DNA from: Rhodospirillales bacterium
Lineage (GTDB): Bacteria; Pseudomonadota; Alphaproteobacteria; Rhodospirillales; UBA2165
NCBI GenBank assembly: GCA_013204125.1
Contig: JABMOP010000609.1
Location: forward strand, 1-9,485
Reading direction: 5' to 3'
Length of the DNA: 9,485 bases
A model generated the notes under the pieces. It did not search any database. It was not told the origin of the DNA and worked only from the letters and a program-made list of their open reading frames with translations. This document shows positions 7,079 to 9,485 of the stretch, piece by piece. A program made the translations under genes and the position numbers. Within the stretch, counting starts at the first letter, position 1; the number at the start of each line of letters is the position of its first letter.

Positions 7079-7256
7079 AAATCGACACGTTTTAGTGGCA
7101 GCACGGCTGGAATAATAATTCAGGCATAATATTCGCTAATACGCTCTTTAATTTGGGCATATCTGAGCCTCCACTCTTACCTGATCTAAACCATGGAGAA
7201 TACTGTGACATATGCTAGGGATATTTCGGTATTCCCCAACGCCAAAGGGCAGAAAA

Positions 7257-7274
7257 CCGCCACAGCGCGGGCGG
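7257..7274 (-). terminator. Candidate Rho-independent terminator of the PiT gene
   Basis: Read on the minus strand, CCGCC (7274-7270), an 8-nt loop and GGCGG (7261-7257) are followed directly by TTTTCT. It lies about 55 nt downstream of the PiT stop codon. The stem is only 5 bp but all G/C, and the U run is short. A second, weaker stem (CCCGC/GCGGG at 7308-7324) sits closer to the stop. Confidence 0.4.
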
Positions 7275-7329
7275 GAAACGCTAATTCAAAATCAGTTGGG
7301 AGAAATACCCGCAGCACGAGCGGGAATGA

Positions 7330-8871
7330 TCAGAACGCGTTGATGGCCAGAAAAATTAAGCCTGCTATAATGGCCGATGCCGGAACGGTAATAATCCAGG
7401 CAGCAATAATCGTCATCATATGGTTGCGGCGAACCAATTTCCGGCGATGCGCCTTGGCCCATTTTTTCTCGGACGGGCCGCCCGCGTTATCGGGTGTCGA
7501 TTCTGCACCAATGGCGTTCGGCGTCTGAATGTCGACACGGCGATTGGTAATAAATTCACGCAAAAAGCCAACGCCAAAAACTGTGCCAACGGCGATATGC
7601 GTGGACGAAACCGGCAGCCCCAGCGTGGACGCAATAATAACTGTGATGGACGCCGATAAAGCAACACAAAACGCCCGGACCCGATCCAGCTTGGTGATTT
7701 TTTCGCCAACGATTTCGATAATCTTGGGTCCGAATAACATCAACCCGACCGAAATACCGACGGCCCCGATGGCCAGCACCCAAAGCGGCAGAACGACCTT
7801 TGCCGCAACTGTGCCTTGGGTAACCGCGTTGACGATTGCCGCCAGAGGCCCGACCGCGTTGGCGACATCGTTGGATCCATGCGCGAACGATAAAAGCGCT
7901 GCGGCGCAAATCAAAGGGATCGTGAATAAATTACTGACTGATTTCCGCTTATTGGGAAGATCGGCGGCGGCACGCGCCACGAAGGATTTAACCGTTAAAT
8001 AAAACACGACAAATGCAGCAACACCGATGGCGGCAATGACCGATACATCGGGTTTCCATATCCGCTTAAAGCCCTTCATAACCAAATATACGGAAAATGC
8101 CGCTGCCATGATCGCGACCAGAACCGGCACCCACCGCTTGGCGGCGTCAATTTTATCATCCTTATAAAGAACGGCTAATTTGATAAACGCCAAGAAGCCG
8201 GCGGCAATAAGCCCGCCCAAAACAGGCGATATAACCCAACTGGCGGCGATTTTCGCCATGACTGCCCAATTGACCGCCGATACACCAGCCGCAGCGATGC
8301 CGCCGCCAAGCACGCCGCCGACGATGGAATGGGTGGTGGACACCGGCGCGCCGAACACAGTCGCCAAGTTGATCCAAATAGCCGCCGATAACAGCGCCGC
8401 CATCATCGCCCAGATAAAAATCGTCTTATCGGCAAAGGTATCGGGACTAACGATGCTTTTGGAAATGGTCGTAACCACGTCGCCGCCGGCAATGATCGCG
8501 CCGGACGCTTCAAATATTGCGGCTATGATGAGGGCGCCAAACATCGTCAACGCCTTAGAGCCGACCGCCGGGCCAACATTATTGGCGACGTCGTTGGCGC
8601 CAATATTCATGGCCATATAGCCGCCGATAATGGCGGCAATCGTTAAGATCGTGTAGCCGTCTTCGCCGCCGACCTTAAAAAAAGTGAAAAGCCAGACGCC
8701 GAGGAGAAAAAGGAGTCCAAATCCTAAATTTAAATTTCGTTGGCTCGTCCGCGCGGCCGCTTTTTCTAACTGAACAAACCGCTTGAGATCCTTATCTACG
8801 GTCGTGCGTTTCGTTGAGACCGCAGAATCGCCCGAAGGGCGTGAGAAAGAAGGGCGTGAGAAAAATGCCAT
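7330..8871 (-). CDS. Inorganic phosphate transporter, PiT family
   Basis: This is a 513-residue integral membrane protein. The two inverted-repeat PiT signatures are clear: GANDVANNVGPAVGSKAL at 91-108 and GSNDVANAVGPLAAIV at 332-347. Each is followed by the companion segment PVSTTHSIVGGVLGGG (176-191) and PVSSTHIAVGTVFGVG (420-435). The family comprises low-affinity H+- or Na+-coupled phosphate (often metal-phosphate) importers of the inner membrane. About ten or more hydrophobic helices are visible, with the first at about 49-66 and the last at about 486-512. Two soluble parts are notable: a basic N-terminal tail of about 48 residues containing an exact FSRPS duplication, and a cytoplasmic loop at about 441-484 before the last helix. 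ATG 8871 is preceded by GGAA at 4 nt, a weak ribosome site; a downstream start is possible. No DUF47/PhoU-like gene, often paired with PiT, adjoins it within the window. It is transcribed divergently from the Nudix gene. Confidence 0.94.
   Translation of the reverse strand: MAFFSRPSFSRPSGDSAVSTKRTTVDKDLKRFVQLEKAAARTSQRNLNLGFGLLFLLGVWLFTFFKVGGEDGYTILTIAAIIGGYMAMNIGANDVANNVGPAVGSKALTMFGALIIAAIFEASGAIIAGGDVVTTISKSIVSPDTFADKTIFIWAMMAALLSAAIWINLATVFGAPVSTTHSIVGGVLGGGIAAAGVSAVNWAVMAKIAASWVISPVLGGLIAAGFLAFIKLAVLYKDDKIDAAKRWVPVLVAIMAAAFSVYLVMKGFKRIWKPDVSVIAAIGVAAFVVFYLTVKSFVARAAADLPNKRKSVSNLFTIPLICAAALLSFAHGSNDVANAVGPLAAIVNAVTQGTVAAKVVLPLWVLAIGAVGISVGLMLFGPKIIEIVGEKITKLDRVRAFCVALSASITVIIASTLGLPVSSTHIAVGTVFGVGFLREFITNRRVDIQTPNAIGAESTPDNAGGPSEKKWAKAHRRKLVRRNHMMTIIAAWIITVPASAIIAGLIFLAINAF
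8834..8863. repeat. Exact 15-bp tandem duplication in the PiT N-terminus
   Basis: GAAGGGCGTGAGAAA occurs twice back to back (8834-8848 and 8849-8863, + strand) with no mismatch. On the minus strand this adds five codons in frame, giving FSRPS-FSRPS just after the start methionine. Immediately next to it, CGCCC/GGGCG (8829-8833 and 8837-8841) forms a hairpin with a GAA loop that shares bases with the first copy. Confidence 0.9.
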
Positions 8872-8910
8872 GAATTTCCGACTTAAATTGAAGGTAAATT
8901 TCTATCCATC

Positions 8911-8952
8911 ATCATACGAGGGCCATTTAGGACCAAACAACTTTTCGGTCAA
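8911..8952 (-). promoter_or_regulatory. Candidate sigma-70 promoters of the PiT gene
   Basis: Two overlapping pattern matches read on the minus strand. TTGACC (8952-8947) lies 17 nt from TAAATG (8929-8924), and TTGTTT (8940-8935) lies 18 nt from TATGAT (8916-8911). The first has a near-consensus -35, the second a near-consensus -10. Both would give leaders of about 30-50 nt before ATG 8871. I did not see a convincing Pho-box direct repeat. Confidence 0.35.
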
Positions 8953-9105
8953 CAGCTATATTCAAATCACCAAAAATTCCTGTAAAAGCCCGGAGAGTTA
9001 GCGTTTTGGGCCACCTGATCATAGAGGTGAGACCTAACAGGGTGCGCCGCGATGTTCTAGAAACCTCCGATGACGCGAATCGATTGGCGATCAAACACAG
9101 GGCCC

Positions 9106-9135
9106 TTGACGCGGAGCCCCTAAACCAAATATCTG
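9106..9135 (+). promoter_or_regulatory. Candidate promoter of the Nudix gene, very close to the start codon
   Basis: TTGACG (9106-9111) is 18 nt from TATCTG (9130-9135). Transcription would begin about 6-7 nt later, at or beside ATG 9142, which would make the message leaderless. The -35 is a 5 of 6 match; the -10 is weak (3 of 6). Confidence 0.25.
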
Positions 9136-9141
9136 AAGGTA

Positions 9142-9485
9142 ATGACTGCTTTCAAAATCGTTCCACAATCGGCAGTAATACCCTATCGCTACGAGGGCGG
9201 GGAATTGCGCATATTGCTCATCACATCCCTGGGGACAAAGCGCTGGGTACTTCCAAAAGGGCATATTGAACGTGGCCTGACCCCCCGAGAATCAGCCGAG
9301 TTTGAAGCCTTCGAAGAAGCCGGTCTCAGCGGCGATGTGGAGGAGCTGAGCATCGGCGCTTACACCTATATGAAAAATAAGAAAAAGGGCGGGCGCCAAT
9401 GCCGGGTTGAAGTCTTCCCAATGAACTTCAAACATATGGTCGACGATTATCCAGAAGCAGGGCTTCGAAAGCGCAAATGGATGAA
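9142..9485 (+). CDS. Nudix hydrolase, N-terminal part (3' end outside window)
   Basis: The frame starts at ATG 9142 and runs off the right edge after 114 residues; an in-frame stop at 9121-9123 leaves no other ATG, GTG or TTG start. The protein begins MTAFKIVPQSAVIPYR and contains RWVLPKGHIE (34-43) leading into the Nudix box, which spans Gly40 to Leu62. Metal-binding Glu55, Glu58 and Glu59 plus Gly61 are present, but two usual box positions differ: the first Glu is Leu46 and the Arg before Glu55 is Phe54. Nudix enzymes cleave a nucleoside-diphosphate-X or diphosphoinositol-type pyrophosphate; the PKG-H/W-P/I style resembles bacterial Nudix proteins related to diphosphoinositol phosphohydrolases. 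It is soluble, about 140-160 residues expected. GAAGG ends only 2 nt before the ATG, too close for a normal Shine-Dalgarno site. It is divergent from the PiT gene, so a link to phosphate metabolism is tempting but unproven. Confidence 0.88.
   Translation, partial: MTAFKIVPQSAVIPYRYEGGELRILLITSLGTKRWVLPKGHIERGLTPRESAEFEAFEEAGLSGDVEELSIGAYTYMKNKKKGGRQCRVEVFPMNFKHMVDDYPEAGLRKRKWM

Larger units (their letters stand above)
7049..7329. other. Intergenic region between kinase and PiT genes
   Basis: This 281-bp stretch separates two minus-strand genes. It should hold the kinase promoter; TATTAT on the minus strand (7131-7126) is a possible -10 box but I see no convincing -35. It also holds the hairpin at 7064-7078 and the candidate PiT terminator at 7257-7274. 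A + strand open frame starting at 7193 lacks a ribosome site, has low-complexity composition and runs antisense into the transporter, so I do not call a gene here. Confidence 0.6.
8872..9141. other. Divergent intergenic region between PiT and Nudix genes
   Basis: This 270-bp stretch separates divergently transcribed genes and should carry both promoters. It contains the candidate PiT promoters, a small set of overlapping inverted repeats (CACCT 9012-9016, AGGTG 9025-9029, ACCT 9032-9035) and a TTGACG/TATCTG pair close to the Nudix start. A + strand frame opening at TTG 9006 and running into the Nudix gene shows no domain or ribosome site and is not called. Confidence 0.55.

Noticed and set aside
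7193..7528. 111-residue + strand open frame
   Set aside because: No ribosome site, low-complexity N-terminal half, and its hydrophobic second half is the antisense image of the PiT C-terminal helix.
8872..9141. Pho box controlling the PiT or Nudix gene
   Set aside because: I looked for CTGTCA-type direct repeats at 11-bp spacing and saw none convincing.
9006..9269. 87-residue + strand open frame starting at TTG
   Set aside because: No ribosome site or domain, and it overlaps the well-supported Nudix gene in another frame.

Overview
The window looks like chromosomal DNA of a moderate-GC alphaproteobacterium, probably a Rhodospirillales-type free-living or marine lineage. This is inferred from gene content and protein style: a CoxL-like molybdenum hydroxylase, an acetolactate-synthase-like TPP enzyme, a multi-PAS histidine kinase, a PiT transporter with a hydrophilic N-terminal extension, and a divergent-box Nudix protein. 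No 16S or tRNA marker is present, so the taxonomic call is tentative. I found no CRISPR array, insertion sequence, integrase, phage gene, tRNA or rRNA.

Region 1 (1-3670, + strand) is a tight catabolic operon. It holds the C-terminal third of a TPP-dependent enzyme (entering from outside the window), a complete xanthine dehydrogenase/CoxL-family molybdopterin-binding subunit, and a classical short-chain dehydrogenase. Gaps are 28 and 16 nt and the downstream genes have ribosome binding sites. The three activities (2-oxoacid C-C chemistry, aldehyde or heterocycle oxidation, NAD-linked alcohol/ketone interconversion) could act in series on one substrate. The FeS and FAD subunits that a CoxL-type enzyme needs are not next to it inside the window.

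Region 2 (3678-4326) is a small minus-strand patch. It has a 76-residue single-pass membrane protein of unknown function and, upstream of it, what looks like the C-terminal half of a 4HBT-type acyl-CoA thioesterase cut off by two tandem stop codons, probably a decaying gene.

Region 3 (4327-7048) has a VOC-family metalloprotein on + and a large membrane-anchored PAS-PAS-PAS histidine kinase on -. The two genes converge and overlap by 8 bp. No response regulator accompanies the kinase here.

Region 4 (7049-9485) has a 281-bp intergenic stretch with a plausible terminator, then a minus-strand PiT phosphate transporter. Its N-terminus carries an exact 15-bp in-frame tandem duplication. A 270-bp divergent promoter region follows, then the start of a Nudix hydrolase running off the right edge. 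I do not see a clear novel defence or mobile system. The items most worth a second look are the CoxL-like gene without partner subunits between a TPP enzyme and an SDR, the thioesterase remnant, the tandem duplication in the PiT gene, and the possible leaderless Nudix gene.
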